Shown: positions 51,997 to 62,700 of the stretch, piece by piece | Layout of the letters: each line of letters opens with the position of its first letter | How positions within the stretch are numbered: the stretch's first letter is position 1 | Assembly: GCA_900323505.1 (NCBI GenBank) | Contig: OOIN01000043.1 | Coordinates: forward strand, 620,001-684,000 | Reading direction: 5' to 3' | Length of the DNA: 64,000 nucleotides | Source: Ustilago trichophora | Lineage: Eukaryota; Basidiomycota; Ustilaginomycetes; Ustilaginales; Ustilaginaceae | Notes under the pieces: model-generated | What the model was told of the DNA's origin: nothing | Seen by the model: the letters and a program-made list of their open reading frames with translations, nothing else | Databases searched by the model: none | Position numbers and translations under genes: made by a program

Positions 51997-54075
51997 ATGA
52001 GTGCTGCTAGGCTTCTGCGAGCCACTTCGTCAGGGCTTCGGGCAATTCCTGGCGCTTCTTTGACGAGTCCTCTAGGTCAACACTATCGCTCGTTGCACAC
52101 AACGACAGTGCTTCGACGTCGCGAACTTCCATCAGATGGTCCTCGACCAGCTCTCCGCGCTTCGACAAGAATTTCTTCTCCACATCAGACTCGAAGCCAT
52201 GCTGCAAGCTCGAGCGCTTCCGACCCGGCTGCAAGGATGCAAGCTAGCCCTTCCTCAGCACCGGCAGCTTCAACCTCGGCCACCCCAAGACATCACCAAG
52301 CCAAGGTAGAAGTGATTCCCTTTCGAGTATCCACCAAGGCCGCGAAAGAGTATCTGACAACGCTTGCAACTACCGAAGTCATGCCACGGGTGATGAGCAA
52401 ATGGTCTGTGCTCAAGCATCAGCTTTTATCACTCATCGGTTTGAGGAGCATGTCCAAGGGTGATGGTCAGATTGTTAAGCTCGAGAAGATGACGGCGCTC
52501 TATCTGCCCACATGGATTGTCGATGCATCATTCGAGATCAAGTGCCGCGGCAACGATGGCCGGGCGGACGCCAATTTTATCACAACATCGTCCCGCTTCC
52601 CAGGCCATTCGTGGAAGCCGATGGACTCGATGCCCATGTTTCCACCGCCTCCTCACGACATGATCCCTACACAAGAGCTTCAGAAGGACCCGAATTATGC
52701 TGCAGACACACCAAAGGCTGCCTGGGATAACTTGGCCATGGTCGACTACGAGTCGTACGAAACCTATCTGAAACGCAAGAAGAGTCCCAACGTCAAGATC
52801 AAAGGTGGAATCCCCGATCCTGTGCCTTTTACCATCTCGCCACTCTTTCTGCCCGAGATGCTGCGCAAGAAGCTCGAGCTAAAAGATGTTACGTTCACAC
52901 CAGATCTTGCGACGGGCTTTCAGCTGCCAGGAAGCGATATGCACGGGCTCGGGGTTACCATCGCTTTGGTCAACGAAGAAGGAGAGCCAATCACTTCGCC
53001 TCCTGTCCGCTTCGAGCCTGACACGTTCAAGCTCGACATGATGGCAGCATATCCTATTCTCATGCCACTGCATATGGCAGAATTCAGCTACAAGGACCCA
53101 GAAGACGATGCCAGGCACTACATCACTATGGTGCTCGGTGCTTGGGATTCCAAAGGGCTGCAATTCTGCCTGAAGGAGAAGGACCAAGATTGGCAGTGGT
53201 CTTTCGCCAAAGAGGATCCGCTCAAGATTGACAATCTGGATCTGTATCCGAGGGCACCGATCAAGACGTCCCTGAACGACATGTTTGAGCGCAAAAGGCA
53301 GGAAGAACGATCCAAACAGCGCAAGAAGTTGGCGCAGGAGGAAGATGAAGAGGAAGGCGAGGGCACAACTCGAAAGGGCCGCAAGACAAGGAAAGAATGG
53401 GAGGCGGAATGGGAGCGAGAGGACGCAGAGCATCAAAAGGCCTTCCAAGATGAGGTGAATTCGAGGATGATCGAGAAGCTCAGCTCTGAACTTCCTATCA
53501 AGGCTGCAGTTGAAGAGCGTAGTCTTGAATTCCTCCAGCGAGCGGATTGGGTCTACTGGGAACGAGACGAGCGCGAAGCCTTCGAGACGCGAGTGTCGAC
53601 CGCGGACCCATCGACGCAGTTCTTGACCGCCGCAGAGAAAGAGCGACTGGCAAGTACGGCTGCTTCTGCACGCACAGCTCCCACCGAGCCTCGACCATTC
53701 CAGTGGCTGAGTCAGGAGGAAGATCGGAAAGCCGAACGCGAGCACCCCGACCGCAAAGCAGGGTTGGGACGATACATCCACTGGTCTTCACCGCATGTAC
53801 AACGTCTTTCGCACAACATATATGCCAACCGACGCTACCTGACGGAAGCGATCCCTAAGGTGCTCAATAGCCGGAAAAGGATTGCCAGCATCACCGAAGC
53901 CGGCCACGACATCGATCGATCTCACGTCCAGGTAACACGAAGCGATGGAAGCAAGGTCGAGGGCGAAGAGGCGTACCAGACGATCGCTGCCGATGACATC
54001 AGTGTTAGACAGCAGAGAGAAGCGCTCAAGCCGAGATGGTTGAAGGCGTTACAAGAGGGTGCAAGCCGACGATAG
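51997..54075 (+). CDS. Conserved-looking mitochondrial protein of unknown function (692 aa)
   Basis: The start at 51997 (MSAARLLRATSSGLRAIPGA, later HYRSLHTTTVLRRREL) gives a typical Arg/Ser-rich mitochondrial presequence. The mature part begins around residue 100 (KVEVIPFRVSTKAAKEYLTT) and includes YLPTWIVDASFEIKC, PGHSWKPMDSMPMFPPPPHD, a compact alpha/beta-looking section up to about residue 420 (PILMPLHMAEFSYKDPEDDA), and then a long charged helical stretch (RKRQEERSKQRKKLAQEEDE, later TRKEWEAEWEREDAEHQKAF) likely to be coiled coil. I do not recognise a named family. No transmembrane segment is evident. The shared promoter with the heme gene HEM13 may hint at co-expression, but that is only positional. 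Confidence 0.8.
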   Translation: MSAARLLRATSSGLRAIPGASLTSPLGQHYRSLHTTTVLRRRELPSDGPRPALRASTRISSPHQTRSHAASSSASDPAARMQASPSSAPAASTSATPRHHQAKVEVIPFRVSTKAAKEYLTTLATTEVMPRVMSKWSVLKHQLLSLIGLRSMSKGDGQIVKLEKMTALYLPTWIVDASFEIKCRGNDGRADANFITTSSRFPGHSWKPMDSMPMFPPPPHDMIPTQELQKDPNYAADTPKAAWDNLAMVDYESYETYLKRKKSPNVKIKGGIPDPVPFTISPLFLPEMLRKKLELKDVTFTPDLATGFQLPGSDMHGLGVTIALVNEEGEPITSPPVRFEPDTFKLDMMAAYPILMPLHMAEFSYKDPEDDARHYITMVLGAWDSKGLQFCLKEKDQDWQWSFAKEDPLKIDNLDLYPRAPIKTSLNDMFERKRQEERSKQRKKLAQEEDEEEGEGTTRKGRKTRKEWEAEWEREDAEHQKAFQDEVNSRMIEKLSSELPIKAAVEERSLEFLQRADWVYWERDEREAFETRVSTADPSTQFLTAAEKERLASTAASARTAPTEPRPFQWLSQEEDRKAEREHPDRKAGLGRYIHWSSPHVQRLSHNIYANRRYLTEAIPKVLNSRKRIASITEAGHDIDRSHVQVTRSDGSKVEGEEAYQTIAADDISVRQQREALKPRWLKALQEGASRR

Positions 54076-54872
54076 AGTTGAGATTGGATACCGCAACCTT
54101 GCGTTTTCGCCCCTGTTCCGTGAACTAGACTGGGTGACGCCTTTTGTGTCTGTACTCGTATCAATCCAGACCTCAGAAAGCAATGCATCGAATCCAACCA
54201 CAACATGCACGGTAGCTTCTAGTTCTTTGATGCGTGACTAAGAGTCGGCGAATTCGCATGCATGTAGACTTAGAGGTGTTGTTCGGCGATTTCTTGTGCA
54301 TCGCAATGCAGATCGACGTGGGCAACCGCGATGCTTTCGCTTAGAACTGAGGTGCAATGATCTGTCCCACACAATACTTGTAATTTTTGGTTGGCTCATG
54401 AGAAGATTTCTCACACCACAGTGCAAAAGTGAAATCCTGATGCAAACAATCCAAGTGATGATGAGAGGTGTTTCCTTTCCGACGGCTCAACCGAACAGAG
54501 GGGGTGACATGGCAAGTTCAAGTTTTGGCGCGAAAATGGTGCAGCGTTTCGGGTTGAGCGCACGCTTGGGCCGCCATTTTCATCAGGGTCCCCCCACTGC
54601 GATCTTCGTTAACCAAGATTCTGCATGTGACTGTTGTAAGCGAACAATGCCACCACACTCTCCTCACCAACCCCTTAGATTCTGTGTTTCTTTCATCTTT
54701 CTTTGGCGAAGCACATTCCTCGCCGCCTAAAGTCACCAGTGGCCGATCAGATCGATCCAACACCCCTTGTTGGCAAGACTAGAAAAGGTTTTTTTTTTTT
54801 TTGAGAAAGGTAAGTAGCCCTTCCACCTTCCCTCAACCCTGAGCCATTGGTACAGCATCATCTCCTTTCAAC
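54076..54872. other. Intergenic region upstream of the lactonase-type gene
   Basis: No gene is supportable. A poly(T) run of about 14 lies at 54789-54802, some 70 bases before the next start codon, a plausible promoter element of the following gene. Confidence 0.45.
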
Positions 54873-56192
54873 ATGCTGACTAGAGCTCGCTTTCTCTTGC
54901 TCGCCACTCTCTGGCTCGCTCTATGCCAGCTCTCAGCCTCGAAATCTACTACGACTCACAAGCAGCGTAAAATGACCCTCTTTGCCGCTGGTTACAACGG
55001 CACAATCGTGCCCTACTCGATCGACCCTTCACAAGGCAAGCTGGCACCAGTGTCTTCCGGTATCAAACCCAACTCGTCGGGCACCAGTCCTTCGTGGATC
55101 GCCTATTCGCACACCCGCTCCCATTTCAAGTCGAAGACTGAGGAGTGCGAGGACGATGGCAACGATGTCTTCTATGCGGTGACCGACTTCTACGCTGTCG
55201 ATGAGTCCGCTCCTGGTCGGGTATTCTCGCATACATACGACTCGGAGACGGGGACCATCGTGCAAACTGGCACAACCGACACCCAGCGAACCAAAGGTTC
55301 TTCGAGCGGTGGTGATGGGCCGGTCAGCTGCCTCATTGGTCACGGCCCAAGCAGGAATCTCCTCTTCGTCGCAAATTACGGCTCGGGTTCGGCCGGCGTG
55401 CTCACCATCAATCCCAAGGACGGAACACTGTCCGAAACCCCCAAGCAGGTATTCCAATTCACCCGGCCTCCCAACGCTCCAAAGGTGGGTCCGGTGCCGG
55501 ATAGACAAGACCACTCCTACGCTCATCAAGTCAGCATTTCCCCCTCTGGAAAGTGGGTATACGTGTGCGATTTGGGCGCTGACCAGATTCACCATCTCCA
55601 CATCACCCATCGAGGGGAGGTCAAGTTCACCGGTAGTACCGATGTGAAAGTGGGTTCGGGACCAAGGCATATCACGTTCCATCGTGATGCCGGCGGAAGG
55701 GTGTTTGCTTACCTTGCTTCAGAGCTTGACAATACAGTTTCGGCTTTCAGTGTCAACGAAGAGACGGGCGAGCTCAACTTGATTGGTGCCCCAATCATTG
55801 CCTCTCCGCCTGGCGTGCCTCTCAGCGGAGAGGGTATCCTGCCAACCAACAGGACCACGGCAGAGATCGCCGTTGTCCCCGCTGGTGATTTTGTCTATGT
55901 CTCTGATCGCGGTGATATGACCGAAGACCATATCAGCATCTTCAAACGAGACCAAGGGACCGGTCAGTTAGAGTTCCTCGAATGGGTAGGCAGCGGCGGA
56001 AGGATGCCCCGTCATTTCAGTCTCAGCTCCGACACGGCTAAGGATAAGGATGCAAAATGGTTGGCTGTGGGCCATCAGACGGATCAAAACATCGTGCTTT
56101 TCGAGAGGAATGTAAAGAGTGGAATGTTGACAAAAGTCGATACGAGGACGGATGTTGGACAGGTGGCTTTCACTGGTTTCTCACCTTTCTAA
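54873..56192 (+). CDS. Secreted lactonase-type seven-bladed beta-propeller protein (439 aa)
   Basis: Belongs to the 6-phosphogluconolactonase-like / carboxy-muconate cyclase beta-propeller family. Residues 1-23 (MLTRARFLLLATLWLALCQL) form a clear signal peptide, so the protein is probably secreted or in the endomembrane system, which argues against a cytosolic pentose-phosphate role. Blade-type repeats are visible: AGYNGTIVPYSIDPSQGKLA, GPSRNLLFVANYGSGSAGVL, HQVSISPSGKWVYVCDLGAD, ASELDNTVSAFSVNEETGEL, VVPAGDFVYVSDRG, and LAVGHQTDQNIVLFERNVKS, each with the hydrophobic strand and turn of the family. Length is normal for the fold. The substrate cannot be told from sequence; a plant- or aromatic-derived lactone is one possibility for a smut. 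Confidence 0.88.
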   Translation: MLTRARFLLLATLWLALCQLSASKSTTTHKQRKMTLFAAGYNGTIVPYSIDPSQGKLAPVSSGIKPNSSGTSPSWIAYSHTRSHFKSKTEECEDDGNDVFYAVTDFYAVDESAPGRVFSHTYDSETGTIVQTGTTDTQRTKGSSSGGDGPVSCLIGHGPSRNLLFVANYGSGSAGVLTINPKDGTLSETPKQVFQFTRPPNAPKVGPVPDRQDHSYAHQVSISPSGKWVYVCDLGADQIHHLHITHRGEVKFTGSTDVKVGSGPRHITFHRDAGGRVFAYLASELDNTVSAFSVNEETGELNLIGAPIIASPPGVPLSGEGILPTNRTTAEIAVVPAGDFVYVSDRGDMTEDHISIFKRDQGTGQLEFLEWVGSGGRMPRHFSLSSDTAKDKDAKWLAVGHQTDQNIVLFERNVKSGMLTKVDTRTDVGQVAFTGFSPF

Positions 56193-56330
56193 TTTCACGT
56201 CACATCTATCTCGAATGGACACAGCAAATGGTCCTGACTCATGCATGTATATAGCACTACGTTAACGAGCAATCGTGATTGCCATATGTGACATGGAATA
56301 CAGAGTGCAGTGGAATGTGGAAGATGGAGA

Positions 56331-57866
56331 TCATCTCGAGATGCCTACGAGCTTTACACCCGTCAACCCGTTCGTAATGGTCTCCATGGTCTTTGCATCG
56401 TTCTCCAAGGTGGTACTGAGATGGTTCAATCCTTGCTGTTGTTGTGCGAGAATGCGTGTGACGTTCTCCAGTCCGCTCTGGTCTACAACGGCCCATTCGG
56501 TGGTAGCGCTCCTTCCTTCGCGGGCGAGCATCTCGCGCTTTGCGCGGATGACGCCGAGCTGAGCCCATAGCTCGTTGATCCTCGCTCTCAGACGTGCATG
56601 GTTTGCCGGATGATGAGGGTGGACGCCGTTTGCACCAGACCCTGCAACTGCGGTGGAAGCTGCGGAAGAAACACCGCGAGAGGCAAGCGCATTGTTCGAT
56701 CCCGTGATTTCGGCTTCGCAGGCCTCCAAGATCGCAATGAGCCTCTCCTCTTCGGGGCCAATGCTCTTCCCCCTGAGCGCCGGAATCAGAAGCTGGGTCT
56801 TGGCCACGAGCCCGACGAGTTTGTGATGCAGCTGCGCTTGTCGGTTCTGGGCTGCCTGAGCGCGTACCGAGTTGGACAACGAGTGCTTCTGCTCCAAAGC
56901 CGACAGACGGGTAGCCAGGTTCGAAAGCAAAGCTCTCTGCCTCTGCGCTTCCGTAGCTTGAGAATCGATACGCTTCTTGAGATCGTTAAAGCCCAGAGCT
57001 AGGACAGGATACAAGCGGTTAGGATCGGGATTCTCCCTCACAGCAGCCATCCAGAGCTGGTCGTGCATGGGACCCACCGCATCCGGTCGCCTGCCTTGGA
57101 TCATTTTCAGGTTCTGAGAGTTGCCGGCATTGTTGTAGAAGTAATAGGCGAATCGACAACCAGCGGCATTGTTCGTGTCCCATGCTGCGCGTATCTGCTC
57201 CAATTTGGCGGAAAGGCTGATGCCGAGCTTCTTGTCTGGTTGCGCGGGTGTCGACTGCTGTGGTTGCTGCTGTTGTTGGGTGGAGAATTGGGTCTGTGCA
57301 ACAGGCTGCTGCGCGCTAGATGTGGCAAAGGAGGATGCGGGGGCGCCGAAAAGAGAGGTAGTGTTTGACTGCTGTTGCTGCGGCTGCTGCGGCTGCTGCG
57401 GCTGCTGCTGTTGGCTGGTCGATGGAGCGCCAAATGAAAATCCGGTGCCTGTTGAACTAGGTTGTGTGGTAGTGTTGGTGTTGCCAAAGAGACCACCTCC
57501 TGTAGTGGAGCCAAAGGTAGATGTCGAGCCAGCAGTCTGTTGAGGCTGAGGGGTGGAAGCAGCAGGCTTGGCACCAAACGAAAACAGACTGCCGGTGGAA
57601 GATGCTGGTGCTTGTGTAGAAGTCGCAGCTGCAGGCTGTGAGTTCCCGAAACCGCCAAAGAGGCCTGCTCCAGTGGAGGTTGCTGGAACAGCGGCGGAGG
57701 TAGCGGGTTGTGATGCTGGTGTTCCGAAAGAGAATCCGCCTGTTGCAGGCTTTTGCTGTTGTTGTGCTGGGGTCTGGCCAAAGGAGAAGGTGGATGTGCC
57801 ACTTGTGCCAGCCGCTGCTGGTTGCGTTGCCGTTGGTGCGGCTGGTGTTCCGAACGAGAATGCCAT
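56331..57866 (-). CDS. Nucleoporin of the Nup54/Nup57 family (511 aa)
   Basis: A central-channel FG nucleoporin. Residues 1 to about 210 are FG-repeat sequence (FSFGTP, FSFGQTPAQ, GLFGGFG, SLFSFGAKP, SLFGAP) with Gln-rich spacers. The folded half begins at KLGISLSAKLEQIRAAWDTN and continues with CRFAYYFYNNAGNSQNLKM, MHDQLWMAAVRENPDPNRLY, VLALGFNDLKKRIDSQ and coiled-coil helices (LLSNLATRLSALEQKHSL, LHHKLVGLVAKTQLLIPALR), matching Nup54. Its metazoan and yeast relatives join Nup62/Nsp1 and Nup58/Nup49 in a trimer. Length is normal. It is divergent to the DUF1748 gene, with 445 bp between starts. Confidence 0.93.
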   Translation of the reverse strand: MAFSFGTPAAPTATQPAAAGTSGTSTFSFGQTPAQQQQKPATGGFSFGTPASQPATSAAVPATSTGAGLFGGFGNSQPAAATSTQAPASSTGSLFSFGAKPAASTPQPQQTAGSTSTFGSTTGGGLFGNTNTTTQPSSTGTGFSFGAPSTSQQQQPQQPQQPQQQQSNTTSLFGAPASSFATSSAQQPVAQTQFSTQQQQQPQQSTPAQPDKKLGISLSAKLEQIRAAWDTNNAAGCRFAYYFYNNAGNSQNLKMIQGRRPDAVGPMHDQLWMAAVRENPDPNRLYPVLALGFNDLKKRIDSQATEAQRQRALLSNLATRLSALEQKHSLSNSVRAQAAQNRQAQLHHKLVGLVAKTQLLIPALRGKSIGPEEERLIAILEACEAEITGSNNALASRGVSSAASTAVAGSGANGVHPHHPANHARLRARINELWAQLGVIRAKREMLAREGRSATTEWAVVDQSGLENVTRILAQQQQGLNHLSTTLENDAKTMETITNGLTGVKLVGISR

Positions 57867-58311
57867 CGTTGAAGAGTGGAAGAGGGATCCTGCGGCTCTC
57901 TATGTATGCCTGTCGTGTAGGTGGACGGTGATGAAGACTTATGTACTTTATCGAAGCGGTGGATAGGTGATGATGACAGAGGGTGGATGTCTGTGTGAGA
58001 GTGAAGTTGTTTGCCTTCGCGACCACAAATTTTGGTGCACGAGCTTCTGAGATCGATGCGTAAAAATAAGCATGTTGAATCGGCACTTATCCACATGTCG
58101 ACGCCAAAATTTGGCAAGCTCTATTTTGGGCGCTTCACACACCACACCACACGGGCCATTTCCTGATACTGTTGCTGTCAATTTGGCAACAATGCGCGCC
58201 AACAAAACACTTGGACACCATCACCCATCGCTTCGACCAACCCTAAGCACGATCTCAACTCTTACTATCCGCTCCCTTTCTGCACCTGTCAAGCCACGCA
58301 ACAGCTTCAAG
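57867..58311. promoter_or_regulatory. Divergent promoter of the Nup54 and DUF1748 genes
   Basis: The 445 bp between divergent start codons contain a short CACAC-type tandem near 58137-58152. The frame of the DUF1748 gene is open upstream to 58072 without family-like sequence, so that part is taken as leader. Confidence 0.45.
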
Positions 58312-58563
58312 ATGGTCCTCGGTCGATTGCTACACTACGCAGGCGACGCCTTGCTCGTATCCACTGTACTTGCAGGAATCAAGCGACAAACTGGACTTCG
58401 TCCGGATATCGACCGCATTACCGAACCCACAACTAAAGGTCTGCTGGAAAAGTACCTCGGCTTTGGCGAATTTGTCTTTGATAGCGGTGTGGCAGCCGCA
58501 CGCGCCTCGTCCTTGTTCCAGAAGGATTTTGCTGACAGGACGCAACCTCGACCTGCTGCTTGA
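58312..58563 (+). CDS. Small DUF1748-family protein (83 aa)
   Basis: A short fungal protein family of unknown biochemical role; I recall the yeast member as a small mitochondrial protein (Mco6). The family core is clear from the first residue: MVLGRLLHYAGDALLVSTVL, AGIKRQTGLRPDIDRI, KYLGFGEFVFDSGVAAARAS. The segment GDALLVSTVLAGI is hydrophobic enough to lie in a membrane. I chose the ATG at 58312 (CTTCAAGATGG) because conserved sequence begins exactly there; an upstream ATG at 58192 would add 40 residues with some presequence character (TLSTISTLTIRSLSAPVKPR) and cannot be excluded. Confidence 0.88.
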   Translation: MVLGRLLHYAGDALLVSTVLAGIKRQTGLRPDIDRITEPTTKGLLEKYLGFGEFVFDSGVAAARASSLFQKDFADRTQPRPAA

Positions 58564-59714
58564 GCAGGTGTGAATGCATACACGACTGGAAAGGGTGGGG
58601 ATACATACAGCGATGCTCTCAGAAATTCGATACTGTGTAGAATCGTGCTCGGCTGGCCCTGCCATGTTCCGCCATCGTAGCGGAGCCATGCCGAACAAAA
58701 GGGAGCACCTCGAACTCCTAGACGGCTTCGTCCGCATACCTCAGCTTGTCGAGAATTCACATCGAAGGATCGTCTCCTCACCAATCAGGCCCGTCCTTGA
58801 ATGCAGCCAGCGAGCGAGAATCTTTTCGTCGTATCACTCCTAACCTTTCAGCCACATACCTGTCCCCGAAGCCACCAAATCCCATTCCCTTGCCTTCCGC
58901 ATGTAAATCAGAGCCACGGACTCATCTCTTGTACAATACAACATGATCAACAGACCATCCTGACACCAACATCCCTCCATGACCTGGCTACTCCGTACAC
59001 GTCTTCAATGACGAGAGATCAAGAGATGGTTGGCGAATGATCCCGATCATGACTGTCGATCCATCGGGCAACCGATTCCGCCAGATTTTTTTTGGCCCCT
59101 AATTAATCGTTTTGTTTTTCTCAAAAAGCAAAACCACCACGGTCCAACAATTCCGATGCATTATTTCGAAAAAGTGGAGGCATGAATGGGAATTGATGTT
59201 GATTGCCGACACAGCTTCGTCGTGTGACGCTTCTTGCACAGCCAGCATCTCCTCCCATGGCTGCAAGGAACATCAACAGAGTCTGTCAGATGTCGGGATG
59301 GCTTTCCGATTGAGTCGAAGCTTGGTTCGCGTGAGATGCGGTATTGTTGATGCCGCTAGAGAGGTGTCGAGAAAACTCGCCGAGACACCATCTGCAACTT
59401 CGGCAAAATATCTCCGCGGCATTTTTCTGACGAGAGACAATGATCATGGTGACTCAATAGAAACAAACAACTGTCATCAAGAATCCATCTTTTGGTCACA
59501 CGGAATCGCTTTTCCGATATGTGATGGGCGCTTCCACCCGAGCCGTAAGTTGAACGCAAGCGCCTTGCAGCGGTCTGTTTGGCACTCCGACAACAGGGTC
59601 CAAATGGGTTATGCCTCCTGACTCCTCACAACCATCATCCCTTGAACCCCTCATCCTCACCGCATTCGATCGTTCGATCATTTTAGACTGCTCTGCGTCG
59701 ATATCGTGACCAAA
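58564..59714. other. Intergenic region upstream of the LCAT-like gene
   Basis: No gene is supportable. An open frame at 59112-59621 lacks an early ATG and has no recognisable features. The last 100 bases before 59715 are probably leader. Confidence 0.45.
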
Positions 59715-62700
59715 ATGACGAGCGCCGCCGAGGCGAGCAAGAAACGCAACTCGTTCTCCATCCTCACTTGGAAGGACCCTTCGTCGTCCTCCAAGCTCGA
59801 TACAGAGGAGCCAGAGTTAGCAAACAGCAGGTTCATCCCAGAGAGCAAGCGCGGCTGGAAGTACGACATACCTCACCATCCTGCCGCATCCTCATCGAAC
59901 ACAGATCCCACCCAGCCGACACGTACAACCAAGGCCGATGTTCAGAGGCCAAAGACCACCGGCTCGCAACTTGAACCGAGTCGTCGCTCCAACGGTCTTG
60001 ATGTGCCGTCAAATAGTCATCCTAGAGAGGCCTTCTCAGCCCCCGTTTCCCCCAAGCAACGAGTGATCCCGCTCCAGTCTCCAGATTTTACCTCTTCGGA
60101 ATCGTCATCTTCGGAAGATGAGGCAGAGCCGGGCTCTCCAGGAGCAACAGATCTGCTCGTCCCCCACCAGCCCGTTCCTCAGGACGCGCCGACGTCCACT
60201 CAGCATCCCGACGATCTCATATATCCCGACTCATATCCCTGGAGACCATCGTTTAAAAATCCGAAAACAAAATACATTCACCCAGCACACCGAAATCCGA
60301 CAGCCAAACAGGCGTTCTACGACACCCATTTCGGCTCTTCTTCCAACTACCGCGGGCTGCTACCCGCCTCAGGATCGTTGCTAAGCTTGAATTCCGGCAG
60401 CAAGATTGATACCAGGAGACAATCTGGTGATAGGAGCCGTGAGACGGCCGAAGCGGGGCAAGAAGATGTTCAGTCCAGTGGACTAATCTCGACAATGAAA
60501 AAGCCCTTTGCAACCGCATCCAAGTTGCTCACCAAAGCACGGCGCAAGAGTATGGGTGTCAGTTCACAGCGCCCAGAAGTCACGTCTCGCACTCAAGAAG
60601 AGGAAGAGACTAGTCAAGGCATTCCACAGCGGCCTCATCCAGTCCCACTGTACGCTGGAGGCGGGGATGATCTAGCTGCCCAACGATCGGGCTTCAGCTA
60701 CGGCCTCTCGATGGAAGATGCCGTTCAAGTAGAAGCTGTTGTATCTCGCCATGCTTCCCAGGAAGATCTCAGCCCAGCCGTGTTGGACGAGCAACTATTT
60801 TCCCCTCAACTAGCATCGCCAGAAGTCACCTCTTCACGGTGGAAAGAAACGCTGCACAGTGTGTGGGGTTTCCTCCCCTCCTTTCCCTTCTCCGAGAATC
60901 CCAACCAGTCCTCCTCCAAAGCCATTACCTCGTCTAACAACATTCTGGAGCCAGAAGCCATCCCGTCAGTCAAAAAGGACACTGGCAACCCGGACTACTT
61001 CAAGAACCTCTCTGGAAACGTTGTCATTCTCGGCGGCTATCGGGGCAGTGTGCTACGCGACGCAGAGACAAACATGATGATGTGGATTCCGATCAAGGTT
61101 GGCGTTGGATTACGACGACCTACTCTCGAGCTAGGACTGTCGATTGAGGCAGAAGACAGGTCGGAGGATCTAGTGTATTCTTCTGACATGTGCACGCATA
61201 TTGGCAAACTTGTAGATATGGGGAAACGCCTGGAAGAGCGGGTAGCAGGTCGACGACATGCAAAAGTGTATTCTTGGGGATACGACTGGCGGCTTTCGCT
61301 CGCTCGCTCTTCTCGACGGCTGATCACCTTTCTTGAGGAACTGTACGACCATTCAGCAGACCCGACAACGGGCAATGGCAAAAAGAGAGGGGCCAAAGTA
61401 ATCGCACACTCGATGGGCGGCTTGGTCGCACTTCATGCGCTTGCAACGTGTAGCAACCCAAGGATATTCGAAGGACTCGTCTTCGCATCCACCCCATTCC
61501 GAGGGACACCAAACATACTGGGCCCGTTCAGATTCGGGGACTCGGCACTGTTCAACGATACCATTTGCTCGCCGAGGGCAACTTTCAGCTTCAGGAGCAG
61601 CTTTTATCTCCTGCCGACGGATGGGAGGTGCTTCGAGGTTCCCGTGTTGAAAGAGGCGGATGAGGAAGAGGAGGAGCTGACGGAGACTGATAAGAGGGAG
61701 CGGTTCAGAGATGTAAATTTCTTGCAGCCGGATGTTTGGGATGAATTGGGACTCAGTCCTTGTTTGGAAATCGGGAGACGAAGGCAGGTGGCTGCGCTGA
61801 CTCGTAAGGGTTACGCAGAAGGGAAAAATTCAATGTCGGTCCGGGATATAGACACGAATGACAGAGCTGCTCTTGAGAGCGAGGCTTCCCAAGTTGCACA
61901 GAGTAACTCTACTAGCGCTGACACCAACTTGGATTCTGCAAGTCCTCAAGGCCAGTCGTCGAACAAAAGCGCCAACGGCCTCTCCATGGGCCTGATGGAA
62001 GGCCTCACCGACGGTACCGACGCCCCTATCTCAAGCCAGGCAGATCTCGGCCCTGCTCCGGAAGAACAAGAGCAGCTTCAGCCCCAAAACCGCCAGGGAG
62101 CCGCAAGGAATGATCCTCGCGACTCCATCAGTGAGACTGCATTTGACAACCTCGACTACCCCACACAAAGCTGGCTCTATCTTGAACGCACGTTATCCGA
62201 AGTACGCCAATTCTGGCGTGACATTGAAGCCGGATTTGACGCTAACAAGCATCAAGATGGAAGTTACCCTCCGTTGATGCTTATGGTCTCTGGACGGACG
62301 CCGAGTGTACGAGGGGCTTTGGTTGGGGTATCTACCACCGCCGTTGACAATAACGATGGTGATGATGCGGGTTGGAAAGACGATGTCAGAGCAGGAGATT
62401 ATTCCCGCATGACGTATGGGGCTGGTGATGGCGTAATCACCCGACGCTCTGCAACCACTCTTCCCGGCCAATGGTCGAAACTTCTCGTCAAACGGACTGA
62501 AGCGGAAAGTCTGCCTCAAGAACTCTGGGGCAAAGGGGCACCGTTCAAGAGCAATGCCAACAAGCCACCAGGAAAAGCAAGGTTGAAGTTGGACAAGTAC
62601 AAGATGAAATTCGACGGCCAAGGTATAGTGGAGAGTGCGCATCGGCATGTAACGCTGTTGAGCGATGTAGATGGTATTGGGAAATGTTTGGAGGCTGTTA

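Noticed and set aside
59164..59179. 16-mer TTTCGAAAAAGTGGAG shared with the HEM13 promoter palindrome (51845-51860)
   Set aside because: Here it is not palindromic and sits in unrelated intergenic DNA. One shared A-rich 16-mer in 64 kb is near chance expectation.
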